DNA of 64,000 bases from Pseudobutyrivibrio xylanivorans (lineage in GTDB: Bacteria; Bacillota; Clostridia; Lachnospirales; Lachnospiraceae). This document shows positions 18,250 to 26,260 of this stretch, piece after piece. Below the pieces are notes generated by a model that did no database searches, had not been told where the DNA came from, and was given only the letters and a program-made list of their open reading frames with translations. The position numbers and the translations under genes were made by a program. The DNA lies in the NCBI RefSeq assembly GCF_008935055.1, contig NZ_CP043028.1, forward strand, positions 2,510,501-2,574,500, written 5' to 3'. How positions within the stretch are numbered: the stretch's first letter is position 1; each line of letters starts with the position of its first letter.

Positions 18250-18708
18250 ATGAAGTTAAGACCAGAAGAAGAGGCAGACTTGAATTTCATTCTTGCGCCA
18301 ATCAAGAATGATGACAGAGTTCAGAATATGAGAAACTACATTCAGCATGGTAAGATTTCTACTTATGACCATGTTGAAAGTGTTACGAGACTTAGCTATT
18401 GGATTAATAAAAGACTCCATCTGGGAGGGGACGAAAAGGTCCTTACCATAGGTGCATTCCTTCATGATTACTACCTGTACGATTGGCACTATACAGATGG
18501 TGGGCACGGACTTCACGGCTTTTCTCATTCGAATACGGCAATGAATAATGCTGTAAGTCATTTTGGAATTGGAAAGCGTACACAGTCAGTTATTGAATCT
18601 CACATGTGGCCTTTGAATCTCACAAAGGTTCCACGCAGCAGGGAGGCCTGGATTGTCTGCCTGGCCGATAAATTCATATCGACAAAAGAGACTATCATGT
18701 GTCGATAG
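18250..18708 (+). CDS. HD-domain phosphohydrolase
   Basis: This is about 152 residues. H and D residues in STYDHVESV and AFLHDYYLYDWH give the metal-binding HD pattern, with a further His in IESHMWPL and Asp in LADKFIS. The substrate may be a nucleotide or phosphoester. I chose the ATG at 18250, with GAGG about 12 nt upstream; an ATG eight codons earlier lacks a ribosome site. The terminator overlaps the last codons. Confidence 0.8.
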   Translation: MKLRPEEEADLNFILAPIKNDDRVQNMRNYIQHGKISTYDHVESVTRLSYWINKRLHLGGDEKVLTIGAFLHDYYLYDWHYTDGGHGLHGFSHSNTAMNNAVSHFGIGKRTQSVIESHMWPLNLTKVPRSREAWIVCLADKFISTKETIMCR

Positions 18709-18714
18709 TTTTTT
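18678..18714 (+). terminator. Terminator overlapping the end of the HD gene
   Basis: TATCGACA (18678-18685) pairs with TGTCGATA (18700-18707), or ACTATC (18691-18696) with GATAGT (18704-18709); both end at a TTTTTT tract. The stem lies partly within the coding sequence. Confidence 0.7.
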
Positions 18715-18730
18715 ACCAAATTTTAACATA

Positions 18731-18766
18731 AGGGGCAGTGCATTTTCTTGCATTGCCCCTTTATAA
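18731..18766 (+). terminator. Second terminator, stem-loop ahead of the ABC exporter operon
   Basis: AGGGGCAGTGCA (18731-18742) pairs with TGCATTGCCCCT (18749-18760), followed by TTTAT. Confidence 0.75.
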
Positions 18767-18782
18767 ATGATATAACTGTATT

Positions 18783-18819
18783 ACGGATGATAGAACAGTA
18801 TCATCCGTTTTACTTTTTT
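18783..18819 (+). terminator. Third tandem hairpin just before the exporter operon
   Basis: ACGGATGATA (18783-18792) pairs perfectly with TATCATCCGT (18799-18808), followed by TTTACTTTTTT. It lies within 20 bp of the first exporter gene start, so it may act as a leader attenuator rather than simply ending upstream transcripts. Confidence 0.6.
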
Positions 18820-18835
18820 GGGAAAGGATAATGTT

Positions 18836-20026
18836 ATGAAAAGGAAAATTGTTGCATTAATTCTTATTGCAGCCTTGGCTGCAGGAGGCTTTGCGGCCTA
18901 TAAAACTAATTTCTTTGGATTTAATACAGTTACATCTTCAGATTCTTCGGAAGTCTATGTAATGCCACTGTCTGATATTATGGGTTCAAGCAGCTCATAT
19001 TCTACAAATGTTTTCATGGGAATTGTGGAGGGGCAGGAGACCACAAGTGTCACCAAAAGCTCCGAGCGTGAACTTGATAAGTTGCTTGTTTCTGAGGGAG
19101 ACGTAGTTACAGTAGGAACACCACTGTTTTCTTACAAGTCAGATTCATTAGAGGCTGAGAATGTTCAGTATGGCTTTGATATAGAAACAGCAAATATCAA
19201 TATCAATGAATACAACAGAACAATTGAAAAACTCACATCTGATTATGCCAAGATTAAGGGACAATCTGACGAGGACAAAAATAATCGTGAGGATCTTGCA
19301 AACCAGATTGAAAGTCTAAAAACTGACATCGCTATTGCGGAGAATAGCATTTCTTCCACCAATGCAAAAATCGATGAAAACAAGAAAAAGATTGCTAATT
19401 CCACAGTGACATCTACTGTTGATGGAGTCATCACAAAGATTGCTGATGATACAAATCCATATACTTCAGATGGTTCATTTATTACAATTCTTGCATCCAA
19501 GGAGATGCGAGTTAAAGGACAGATTAATGAGCAGAATGTGTGGGCTATCAATATTGACGAGCCTGTTACACTTCGTTCTCGCGTTGACAAGTCAAAGACC
19601 TGGAGCGGTAAGATTACAAAAATTGATACCGAGACCAAGCAGGAGAGCGATTCAAACAGCTATGACGGTTCTTCAGAGGACAATTCTACCAAGTATCCAT
19701 TCTATGTCACTTTGGATAACAGTGATGGTCTTATGATGGGACAGCATCTTTATATTGAACTTGGTCAGACAGATGCGCCTGAGATGGATTTCTCTGATGG
19801 AACCTATATATATGAATATTATATTTCCTACGATGATGACGGAAATCCTTTCGTTTGGGCAGATAAAAATGGACATCTTGAAAAGAAGTCAATAGAGCTT
19901 GGCGAGTATTATGAGGAGCAGATGGTTTATGCCATCTCTGGCATCGACAAGGATACTAAAATTGCATACCCTATGGAAGATTTCACTGAAGGTATGGGCA
20001 CAGTCAGCGGTATAGAGGGTGAGTAG
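18836..20026 (+). CDS. HlyD/MacA-family membrane fusion protein (adaptor 1)
   Basis: This ~396-residue protein has an N-terminal membrane span and an extracytoplasmic adaptor fold: a lipoyl/beta-barrel region, a coiled coil at about residues 110-190 (ending SSTNAKIDENKKKI), and the second lipoyl half (STVDGVITKIAD). Such adaptors work with MacB-type ABC transporters to export peptides or drugs. The ATPase gene begins 2 bp after the stop. I chose the ATG at 18836, with AAAGGA 8 nt upstream. Confidence 0.85.
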   Translation: MKRKIVALILIAALAAGGFAAYKTNFFGFNTVTSSDSSEVYVMPLSDIMGSSSSYSTNVFMGIVEGQETTSVTKSSERELDKLLVSEGDVVTVGTPLFSYKSDSLEAENVQYGFDIETANININEYNRTIEKLTSDYAKIKGQSDEDKNNREDLANQIESLKTDIAIAENSISSTNAKIDENKKKIANSTVTSTVDGVITKIADDTNPYTSDGSFITILASKEMRVKGQINEQNVWAINIDEPVTLRSRVDKSKTWSGKITKIDTETKQESDSNSYDGSSEDNSTKYPFYVTLDNSDGLMMGQHLYIELGQTDAPEMDFSDGTYIYEYYISYDDDGNPFVWADKNGHLEKKSIELGEYYEEQMVYAISGIDKDTKIAYPMEDFTEGMGTVSGIEGE

Positions 20027-20028
20027 TT

Positions 20029-20733
20029 ATGATAGTTAAGCTTGAAAATATTAATAAGGTCTACGGAGAATCTGGAACAGAGACTTCCGTGCCTGCTTTG
20101 AATAATGTTTCGCTCTCCGTTGATGAAGGAGAGTACGTAGCGATAATGGGACCATCCGGTTCAGGCAAAAGTACGTTGATGAATGTGATTGGATGTCTTG
20201 ATAAGCCAACCTCGGGAGTTTATTACTTTGGAGAAAAGGATGTTCTTAAAATGAAGGACAGACAGCTTTCTGATTTGCGTTTGCATTCAATTGGATTCGT
20301 TTTCCAGAGCTTTTATCTTATGAACGAGGAAAATGCTATTGAAAATGTGGCACTTCCCTTAAGCTATGCAGGCGTTCCAAAGAAGGAGCGTGAGCGCAGG
20401 GCAATTGAGGCTCTCACCAGAGTTGGTCTTGCAGACAGAGTAAAGTTCAGACCAGACCAGCTTTCAGGTGGTCAGAAGCAGAGAGTTGCCATTGCAAGAG
20501 CAATTGTAAATAATCCAAAGGTGCTCCTTGCTGATGAGCCGACTGGAGCTCTTGATCAGAAGTCAGGTGCTGCAATTATGGAGCTTTTCCAGAAGCTTAA
20601 TGATGAAGGTACTACAATTATTATGATTACTCATGATTCTGGCATAGCAAGTCATGCAAAAAAGACCTATAGAATTGTGGATGGTCAGCTATTTCATGGA
20701 TTAGAGGAGGCGGAAAATGAGCAAGATTCTTAG
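20029..20733 (+). CDS. MacB/LolD-type ABC transporter ATP-binding protein
   Basis: This 234-residue ATPase has Walker A (GPSGSGKST), a Q-loop in FVFQSFYLM, the signature [14 protein letters not shown], Walker B (LLADEPTGALD) and the H-loop MITHDSG. It drives the permease at 22281. The second adaptor gene overlaps its 3' end by 17 bp, so the operon is tightly coupled translationally. Confidence 0.93.
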   Translation: MIVKLENINKVYGESGTETSVPALNNVSLSVDEGEYVAIMGPSGSGKSTLMNVIGCLDKPTSGVYYFGEKDVLKMKDRQLSDLRLHSIGFVFQSFYLMNEENAIENVALPLSYAGVPKKERERRAIEALTRVGLADRVKFRPDQLSGGQKQRVAIARAIVNNPKVLLADEPTGALDQKSGAAIMELFQKLNDEGTTIIMITHDSGIASHAKKTYRIVDGQLFHGLEEAENEQDS

Positions 20734-22279
20734 AAGACTCCTTATACTTTTGGTAATTATTGGACTTATTGTTGCTGGTCTTTATGTGGGCTACAACTAC
20801 AAGCAAGGCAAAAAGGTAGCGCAGGTAGTTCCACTTGAAAATGTTGCCTACACGAATTTCTGGGGTGATGCCATCCAAAGCTATGGACAGGTTACTTCTG
20901 AAAAGGCGCAGATGGGATATCTTCCAAAGGGGGCAGAAATACAGAGCGTTGCCGTTTCTGAAGGAGAACATGTTGAAGAAGGCCAGGTGATTCTCACTGT
21001 CAAAAAGGAATCGAAGGATATTAATAATAAGCGTCTTGAGATTCAGAAGGCTGAGCAGGCACTTAAGGTGGAGCAGATAAAGATGGCCAGACTTGAGAAC
21101 ACCACTCCTGCACCGGAGTACGTGTACTCACAGGATGTAACCAAGACAATCACCTATAAATCGGCTGTAGAATATTATGTTAAGGATGGGGAAAACTTTT
21201 CTTATAAGGGAGAAGAGGAATTTACCTCAGGCAAGGTGGCAGTAGAATATTTTACTCCAGATGGAAAGCCAAGCCAAATGGTTATATTTAGAAAGACTAA
21301 TGCCACAGATAGCGAGGGCAAAGCTGAATTCCACGAGCAGACACTTTCTGCAGAAGAGGACAAGGACTTAATTAGAACTTCAGATAAACTGGAACCAAAA
21401 ACCTTGGAAGGAAGTTTTGAATATTTAAGAAGTACAACCTATTTTGATTATGATACAGGTAAAGTGGTTGGTGAAATCAATTACACTCTGGATGGTGAAG
21501 TCGAGAGCGAGCGCAAGGTTCCTGATGGAATGAATGCAAAGCAGCTGGCAGAGGCTATTGCAGAGGAAGAGGATGCCATTAAAAAGCAGGATATTAATCT
21601 GAGAAAGCTTCAGTACGAGCTGGATACCATGGTTAATTCTGATGACAATGGTCAGGTTCTTGCAACGGTTTCTGGCACTATTTCGAAGCTTCAGACTGCC
21701 AATAACTTCAATTACAATCAGCCATTCTTTATAATTACAGCTACTGACAATTATTTCATTAGCGGAAGCATTGGCGAGTTTTATTTGGATCAGGTAAATA
21801 TAGGCGATACAGTCTCAATCAGTTCTTGGGAGACGGGAAATTCTGCTGAGGCAGTAATCACATCAGTAAGTGACACACCAGAAGCTGACGGTGGAAATTT
21901 CTGGGGTGGAAATGGAAATTCAAATAGCAGCAATTATCAGTTCAAGGCGAGCTTTGATAAAAATGCAGGAATCGAGATTGGCAGTGCAGTAGATATTAAC
22001 ATCACACCTAGCGGTCAGGAATCAAGTGGTCTTTACATTCCAAACTACCTAATTAAAAAGGATGCTGCAGGCAGCTTTGTAATGAGAATGAATGATGCTG
22101 GCACTCTTGAGAAGACTTATGTAAAGATTGGCAAGTCCCTTTGGGGTGAGATGACTGAAATTAAATCAGGAATTACTGAAACTGATTGTCTTGCTTTTCC
22201 TTATGGCGATGGCGCAAAAGAGGGAATTCAGTGCAAACAGGTAGATTACTTTGATAGTGTTGAGGGAGGCTTAGGTTAA
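20717..22279 (+). CDS. HlyD-like membrane fusion protein with large insert (adaptor 2)
   Basis: This 520-residue adaptor starts with a membrane span (LLILLVIIGLIVAGLYVGY). The lipoyl halves are near residues 60-100 (KGAEIQSVAVSEGEHVEEGQVIL) and after residue 310 (VLATVSGTISKLQT). Between the coiled-coil arms lies an extra domain of about 130 residues rich in Tyr, Thr and acidic residues (about residues 130-265), not seen in ordinary MacA. A Gly/Asn-rich loop occurs near residue 395. The gene overlaps the ATPase and ends 1 bp before the permease. Confidence 0.82.
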   Translation: MSKILRRLLILLVIIGLIVAGLYVGYNYKQGKKVAQVVPLENVAYTNFWGDAIQSYGQVTSEKAQMGYLPKGAEIQSVAVSEGEHVEEGQVILTVKKESKDINNKRLEIQKAEQALKVEQIKMARLENTTPAPEYVYSQDVTKTITYKSAVEYYVKDGENFSYKGEEEFTSGKVAVEYFTPDGKPSQMVIFRKTNATDSEGKAEFHEQTLSAEEDKDLIRTSDKLEPKTLEGSFEYLRSTTYFDYDTGKVVGEINYTLDGEVESERKVPDGMNAKQLAEAIAEEEDAIKKQDINLRKLQYELDTMVNSDDNGQVLATVSGTISKLQTANNFNYNQPFFIITATDNYFISGSIGEFYLDQVNIGDTVSISSWETGNSAEAVITSVSDTPEADGGNFWGGNGNSNSSNYQFKASFDKNAGIEIGSAVDINITPSGQESSGLYIPNYLIKKDAAGSFVMRMNDAGTLEKTYVKIGKSLWGEMTEIKSGITETDCLAFPYGDGAKEGIQCKQVDYFDSVEGGLG

Positions 22280-22280
22280 T

Positions 22281-23534
22281 ATGTTTGAAAATGTTAGATT
22301 GGCCTTTCGAGGCATTTGGACTCATAAGCTTAGATCCTTTTTGACTATGCTTGGTATTATTATTGGTATAGCGGCTATCATTGCCATTGTTTCAACTATC
22401 GAGGGAACAAATCAGCGTATCAAGGAAAACCTGATTGGTTCTGGTTCTAACACCGTTGATATTCAGCTATATCAGAATGATTGGCCTTATGAAATGACTT
22501 ATAACGGTATTCCTTATGGAGTTCCACAGGTTTCGGACGATGTTCTAAATCAGATTAAAGATATTGAAGAGGTGAAGTCTGCCAGCCGCTACGCCAACCG
22601 GCAGATATATGATGGTGTCTACTATCAGAATACGTCTATGAGTGGTGGCTATGTAAAGGGCGTTGAAATGGATTACTTTTCTACAGCCAACCTTACTATA
22701 AAAGAGGGCAGACTTTTCACTGATTCTGAGATAAAGGAGTATCGAAAGGTTTGTGTTGTTGATGAGCCACTTGTTTCTGGACTTCTTCAAAACGAGGATC
22801 CTTTAGGTAAGGTTATTGAAATTGGCGGAGATTCCTACGTGGTAGTTGGCGTAGTTCGCAGCCGTTCAACTTTTGAGCCAGTAATCAATACTCTTTCAGA
22901 TTATGAAACATATAAGCAGGAGGAGTCAGGAACAGTTTATATTCCTCTTGTTGACTGGCCTATCAGCTATAGATATGATGAGCCGGAAAATGTTCTGGTT
23001 AGGGCGAATTCTACAGACGATATGACAGCGGCAGGAAAGAAGACTGCAGATATTTTAAATGCAAATATCTTCCCTACTGACGATTCAATTAAATATCAGT
23101 CAAAGGATTTGCTTGAGCAGGCTCAGCAGCTTCAGCAGCTTTCATCTTCAACCAATTCAATGTTGATTTGGATTGCAGCAATTTCACTTTTGGTTGGTGG
23201 TATTGGTGTTATGAATATCATGTTGGTTTCCGTTACAGAGAGAACCGCAGAGATAGGATTAAAGAAAGCAATCGGCGCCAGAAAAGGAAAGATAATGATT
23301 CAGTTTTTGACTGAGGCAGCGGTGCTCACCTCTATGGGTGGAATACTTGGAGTTGCCAGTGGCATCGGATTAGCGCAAATCATATCGATTATGAGCGGCA
23401 CACCAGTTGCTATATCCTGGCCAGCAGCAATCATCGCAGTCGTCTTTTCCATGGTAATAGGCATCGTATTTGGAATTTTGCCAAGCCATCAGGCAGCGAA
23501 CCTAAATCCGATCGATGCATTACGCACGAATTAA
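22281..23534 (+). CDS. MacB-like ABC transporter permease
   Basis: This 417-residue permease has the MacB/FtsX layout: span 1 (FLTMLGIIIGIAAIIAIVSTI), a large extracytoplasmic domain (about residues 45-275), and three C-terminal spans with the VGGIGVMNIMLVSVTERTAEIG motif. It completes the exporter with the ATPase and two adaptors. A substrate cannot be inferred; relatives export bacteriocins, lipoproteins or antimicrobial peptides. No peptide precursor gene is adjacent. Confidence 0.92.
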   Translation: MFENVRLAFRGIWTHKLRSFLTMLGIIIGIAAIIAIVSTIEGTNQRIKENLIGSGSNTVDIQLYQNDWPYEMTYNGIPYGVPQVSDDVLNQIKDIEEVKSASRYANRQIYDGVYYQNTSMSGGYVKGVEMDYFSTANLTIKEGRLFTDSEIKEYRKVCVVDEPLVSGLLQNEDPLGKVIEIGGDSYVVVGVVRSRSTFEPVINTLSDYETYKQEESGTVYIPLVDWPISYRYDEPENVLVRANSTDDMTAAGKKTADILNANIFPTDDSIKYQSKDLLEQAQQLQQLSSSTNSMLIWIAAISLLVGGIGVMNIMLVSVTERTAEIGLKKAIGARKGKIMIQFLTEAAVLTSMGGILGVASGIGLAQIISIMSGTPVAISWPAAIIAVVFSMVIGIVFGILPSHQAANLNPIDALRTN

Positions 23535-23542
23535 AATAACAA

Positions 23543-23631
23543 GCCCCTCGTTACGGCTACAAGCCTTAGAGTCTCTCTGTTCGACTACATGTCTTACTGA
23601 GAGACCTAAGAGCTTGATGCCTACGAGGGGC
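23543..23631. terminator. Long hairpin between convergent genes
   Basis: GCCCCTCG (23543-23550) pairs with CGAGGGGC (23624-23631). Nested inside are GTCTCTC with GAGAGAC and further partial matches (GGCtaCAAGC with GCTTGatGCC). It forms an ~89-nt imperfect stem between the exporter permease and the convergent CheX-like gene and probably stops both. T-tracts are weak. Confidence 0.55.
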
Positions 23632-23655
23632 ACTTTAGTTTGTGCATTACCAGAT

Positions 23656-24537
23656 TTAGAAACACACGAGAAGGTGTACAGTTCCAAATGGATATTCGAC
23701 TGGGAAGTCGACACATTTGTTAGGACCTGAGAGGATACCATCCTCGATGACTTCAGGTGGCGAAAGCGATATGTCTTTCGACAGCTGGTTTGATACATTT
23801 ACTATGAATAGTCCGTTGTGGAGATTTAGGAAATCCTCCATGGAAGCAACGATGTATTCGTTGAATTCGTTGAAGTCTTCCTTGGCATATCGCGACGCGA
23901 AAGCGATTGCCGTTTCTCTGTCACAGTCAATATGTGTTTCAAATTCATGGTCACTGAATATATTCTGGGAAACTCCGAAGGTAACAGGGAATTCCTCAAT
24001 AACCATTGGTGTGAGAGGAGTGAAGTCCTCGCCAATGAAACGTATCAGGCTGTTAAACATCAGTTCAAGATACATGATATTTAATTCATTTGGAGGAATC
24101 TCCGCCATGAGGAAAAACTTTGAAATGATAGCCTCGACAGCTTCCTGATTTTCTACATCAAGGCTCAGGTCATAGAGCTCAGCCTCACTTCTGTAGTCAA
24201 ACATGATTCGTTCCAGCTCTTCATAGGAAAAAACACCATCCTCAACTAAGTTCTGTCCTAGTAAAAGAAATTCTGGAGTTTGCATAGCTAAAAGCTGGTT
24301 AACCTGTTCATCAGAAAGATAGCCTCGTTCAACAGCAATCTCTCCGAAACGTTTGTCTTCACGAGTTTGCACATAGAGACATTCGTCAACTTCATTGGCA
24401 GTCATGAGACCTTCGTGGATTGCAATTGTACCGAGCTTTATATGTGTCTGAGGAAGACGAGACATTGCATTGAAAAGCTGCTCTTTAGTTACGATTCCCT
24501 TTTGTAGTAAATAATTACCTAGGAATTGAGTGTACAT
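23656..24537 (-). CDS. CheX-like chemotaxis protein with four N-terminal MshEN-type repeats
   Basis: This is a 293-residue cytoplasmic protein. The first ~125 residues hold four copies of an LGxxLxxxGxxxxxxLxxxLxxQ-like motif (starting LGNYLLQKG, LGTIAIHEG, FGEIAVERG and LGQNLVEDG), the pattern of MshEN/GspE N-terminal c-di-GMP modules. The C-terminal ~160 residues resemble the CheX/CheC fold, including the helix NEFNEYIVASMEDFLN. It starts 3 bp after cheY, with the ribosome site inside the cheY tail (GGAGGG). A c-di-GMP-responsive phosphatase for the adjacent CheY is plausible but unproven. Confidence 0.65.
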   Translation of the reverse strand: MYTQFLGNYLLQKGIVTKEQLFNAMSRLPQTHIKLGTIAIHEGLMTANEVDECLYVQTREDKRFGEIAVERGYLSDEQVNQLLAMQTPEFLLLGQNLVEDGVFSYEELERIMFDYRSEAELYDLSLDVENQEAVEAIISKFFLMAEIPPNELNIMYLELMFNSLIRFIGEDFTPLTPMVIEEFPVTFGVSQNIFSDHEFETHIDCDRETAIAFASRYAKEDFNEFNEYIVASMEDFLNLHNGLFIVNVSNQLSKDISLSPPEVIEDGILSGPNKCVDFPVEYPFGTVHLLVCF

Positions 24538-24540
24538 AAA

Positions 24541-24921
24541 TTATTTCCCTCCAAGTCGAAGTTCAATGATTTCTTTAATTTGATTTTTCTCAAAAGGCTT
24601 CTGGATAAAGTCTTTTGCGCCGAGCTGGATAGCCTTTTTCAGCTGCTCCTGCGTGCCTACTGAGGATACGATAATGATAACCGCATCTTTATCGTATTCC
24701 CTGATTTCAGCAAGGGCGGTAGTGCCGTCCTTTTCAGGCATTACAATGTCCATGAAAACTAAATCAGGCTTTTCGCTCTTATATAAATCCACCGCTTCAG
24801 AACCATTTTTACCTTCAATAAAGGTGGCACCATCGGCAATTTCTTTTACAGCATCCATCAATTGCTTTCTTGCAAGTATAGAATCATCGCATACAAGGAT
24901 TTTTTTACTTGAAATGTCCAT
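24541..24921 (-). CDS. cheY: CheY-like single-domain response regulator
   Basis: This 126-residue receiver domain has the acidic pair in VCDDS, the phospho-acceptor Asp in LVFMDIVMP, Thr/Ser in IVSSVG and the Lys in FIQKPF. There is no output domain. It forms a two-gene operon with the CheX-like gene downstream. It probably controls motility, or links to the c-di-GMP proteins encoded in the window. Confidence 0.9.
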   Translation of the reverse strand: MDISSKKILVCDDSILARKQLMDAVKEIADGATFIEGKNGSEAVDLYKSEKPDLVFMDIVMPEKDGTTALAEIREYDKDAVIIIVSSVGTQEQLKKAIQLGAKDFIQKPFEKNQIKEIIELRLGGK

Positions 24922-25135
24922 AAAGCCTATTCCTCCTGCATTTTATAAATTAATAATACAATAACAATATCTATTATTCAAATGTAATTATCTGATTTTT
25001 TAGTGAAAAACATCAAAGTAGTGGGATTTGCTAGAATATTTAACATTGGCAATAATAACCATGATTTGGATAGAAAAAAGTAGCCATGTTGGCTATAATA
25101 TTAAAAGATTAAAGATTTTGGAGGGAACAGTAATA

Positions 25136-25486
25136 ATGGATATGAATTTTTTCACAGTGTTTGATCTTATCATCGGATTGCTTGGAGCGTATCTGGTGTT
25201 TATAAGCATTAAATGCACCAAAAGTGGTGAGGTTGACCCAATGATGATTACAACTGAGGAGCTTACAAGATGTAGCGATATTAAAGGCCTTTCAGCATTT
25301 TTGATGCCTAAGACAGGCATTTTCGGTGGATTTTGCGTTATCTTCGGTATCCAGGGACTTCTTAATGATGCAAATGTTGTTGAATTTCCTAGACTTGTAA
25401 ATGTTATTTTCCTTATTGCATTTGTAATAGTATGGGTTGTTTTTTCAATGTGCATTCGTAAAGCTAAAAAGACATATATTCATTAA
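25136..25486 (+). CDS. Small membrane protein of unknown function
   Basis: This ~116-residue protein has three predicted membrane spans (residues about 5-25, 60-80 and 88-108) and a short cytosolic or extracellular loop with CTKSGEVDPMMITTEELTRC. I chose the ATG at 25136 because GGAGGG lies about 10 nt upstream; an in-frame extension to 25028 lacks a ribosome site. It precedes a two-component system but is separated by 80 bp. Confidence 0.6.
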   Translation: MDMNFFTVFDLIIGLLGAYLVFISIKCTKSGEVDPMMITTEELTRCSDIKGLSAFLMPKTGIFGGFCVIFGIQGLLNDANVVEFPRLVNVIFLIAFVIVWVVFSMCIRKAKKTYIH

Positions 25487-25566
25487 AAACTAAGGGAATC
25501 ATCACGCAGAATTCACAAAGATAGGAGAAACTAGCAGTGTGATTTGGTTCAGGAGGCTTTAGATAC

Positions 25567-26241
25567 ATGAAAAAGATTTTGGTTGTAGATGATGAAGAAA
25601 AGATTCGCTCAATAATTCGTAAGTACGGAGAGTTTGAGGGTTATGAGGTTGCCGAGGCCTGCGATGGTATGGACGCCATCGAAAAGGTAAGGGAAAACAG
25701 CGACTATGATATTATTATCATGGATGTTATGATGCCTGAGCTTGACGGTTTTTCCGCTTGCAGCGAAATCAAAAAGATAAAGGATATTCCTGTCATTATG
25801 CTTTCTGCACGTGGCGAGGAATATGACAGAATTCACGGCTTTGAGGCTGGTGTTGATGATTATGTTGTCAAGCCATTTTCACCAAAGGAGCTTATGATGC
25901 GTGTGAAGGTTGTCACCAGTAGAACTAAGCCAGTTGAGACAGAGGATGTTGATATCTTTAAGTACGAGGGTCTTGAGATTAATTTCACTGCCAGAACAGT
26001 TTCCATTGATGGCAAGCGAATTGATATGTCTCCAAAGGAATACGAGCTTTTATTTTACCTTGTTCGCAACAAGAATATCGCTCTTGAGCGCGAGCGCCTT
26101 ATCACTGAGGTTTGGGGCTATGATTATTACGGAGACGACAGAACGCTCGACACTCACATCAAGCTTTTGAGGAATAGCCTGGGCGAGTACAGAAAGCTGC
26201 TCATTACACTTCGTGGCGTTGGCTACAGATTTGAAGCATAA
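25567..26241 (+). CDS. OmpR/PhoB-family response regulator
   Basis: This 224-residue regulator has an N-terminal receiver (VVDDEEKIR, phospho-Asp in IIIMDVMMPELDG, VVKPFSPKEL) and a C-terminal winged helix (MSPKEYELLFYLV, then LDTHIKLLRNSLGEYRK and VGYRFE). It is encoded with the histidine kinase that starts 19 bp downstream. The signal is not evident. Confidence 0.93.
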   Translation: MKKILVVDDEEKIRSIIRKYGEFEGYEVAEACDGMDAIEKVRENSDYDIIIMDVMMPELDGFSACSEIKKIKDIPVIMLSARGEEYDRIHGFEAGVDDYVVKPFSPKELMMRVKVVTSRTKPVETEDVDIFKYEGLEINFTARTVSIDGKRIDMSPKEYELLFYLVRNKNIALERERLITEVWGYDYYGDDRTLDTHIKLLRNSLGEYRKLLITLRGVGYRFEA

Positions 26242-26260
26242 GCTTGTTTGGAGGATTCTC

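Noticed and set aside
23717..24148. 143-residue plus-strand frame opposite the CheX-like gene
   Set aside because: The minus-strand gene has repeat motifs and an overlapping ribosome site in cheY; the plus-strand frame has neither.
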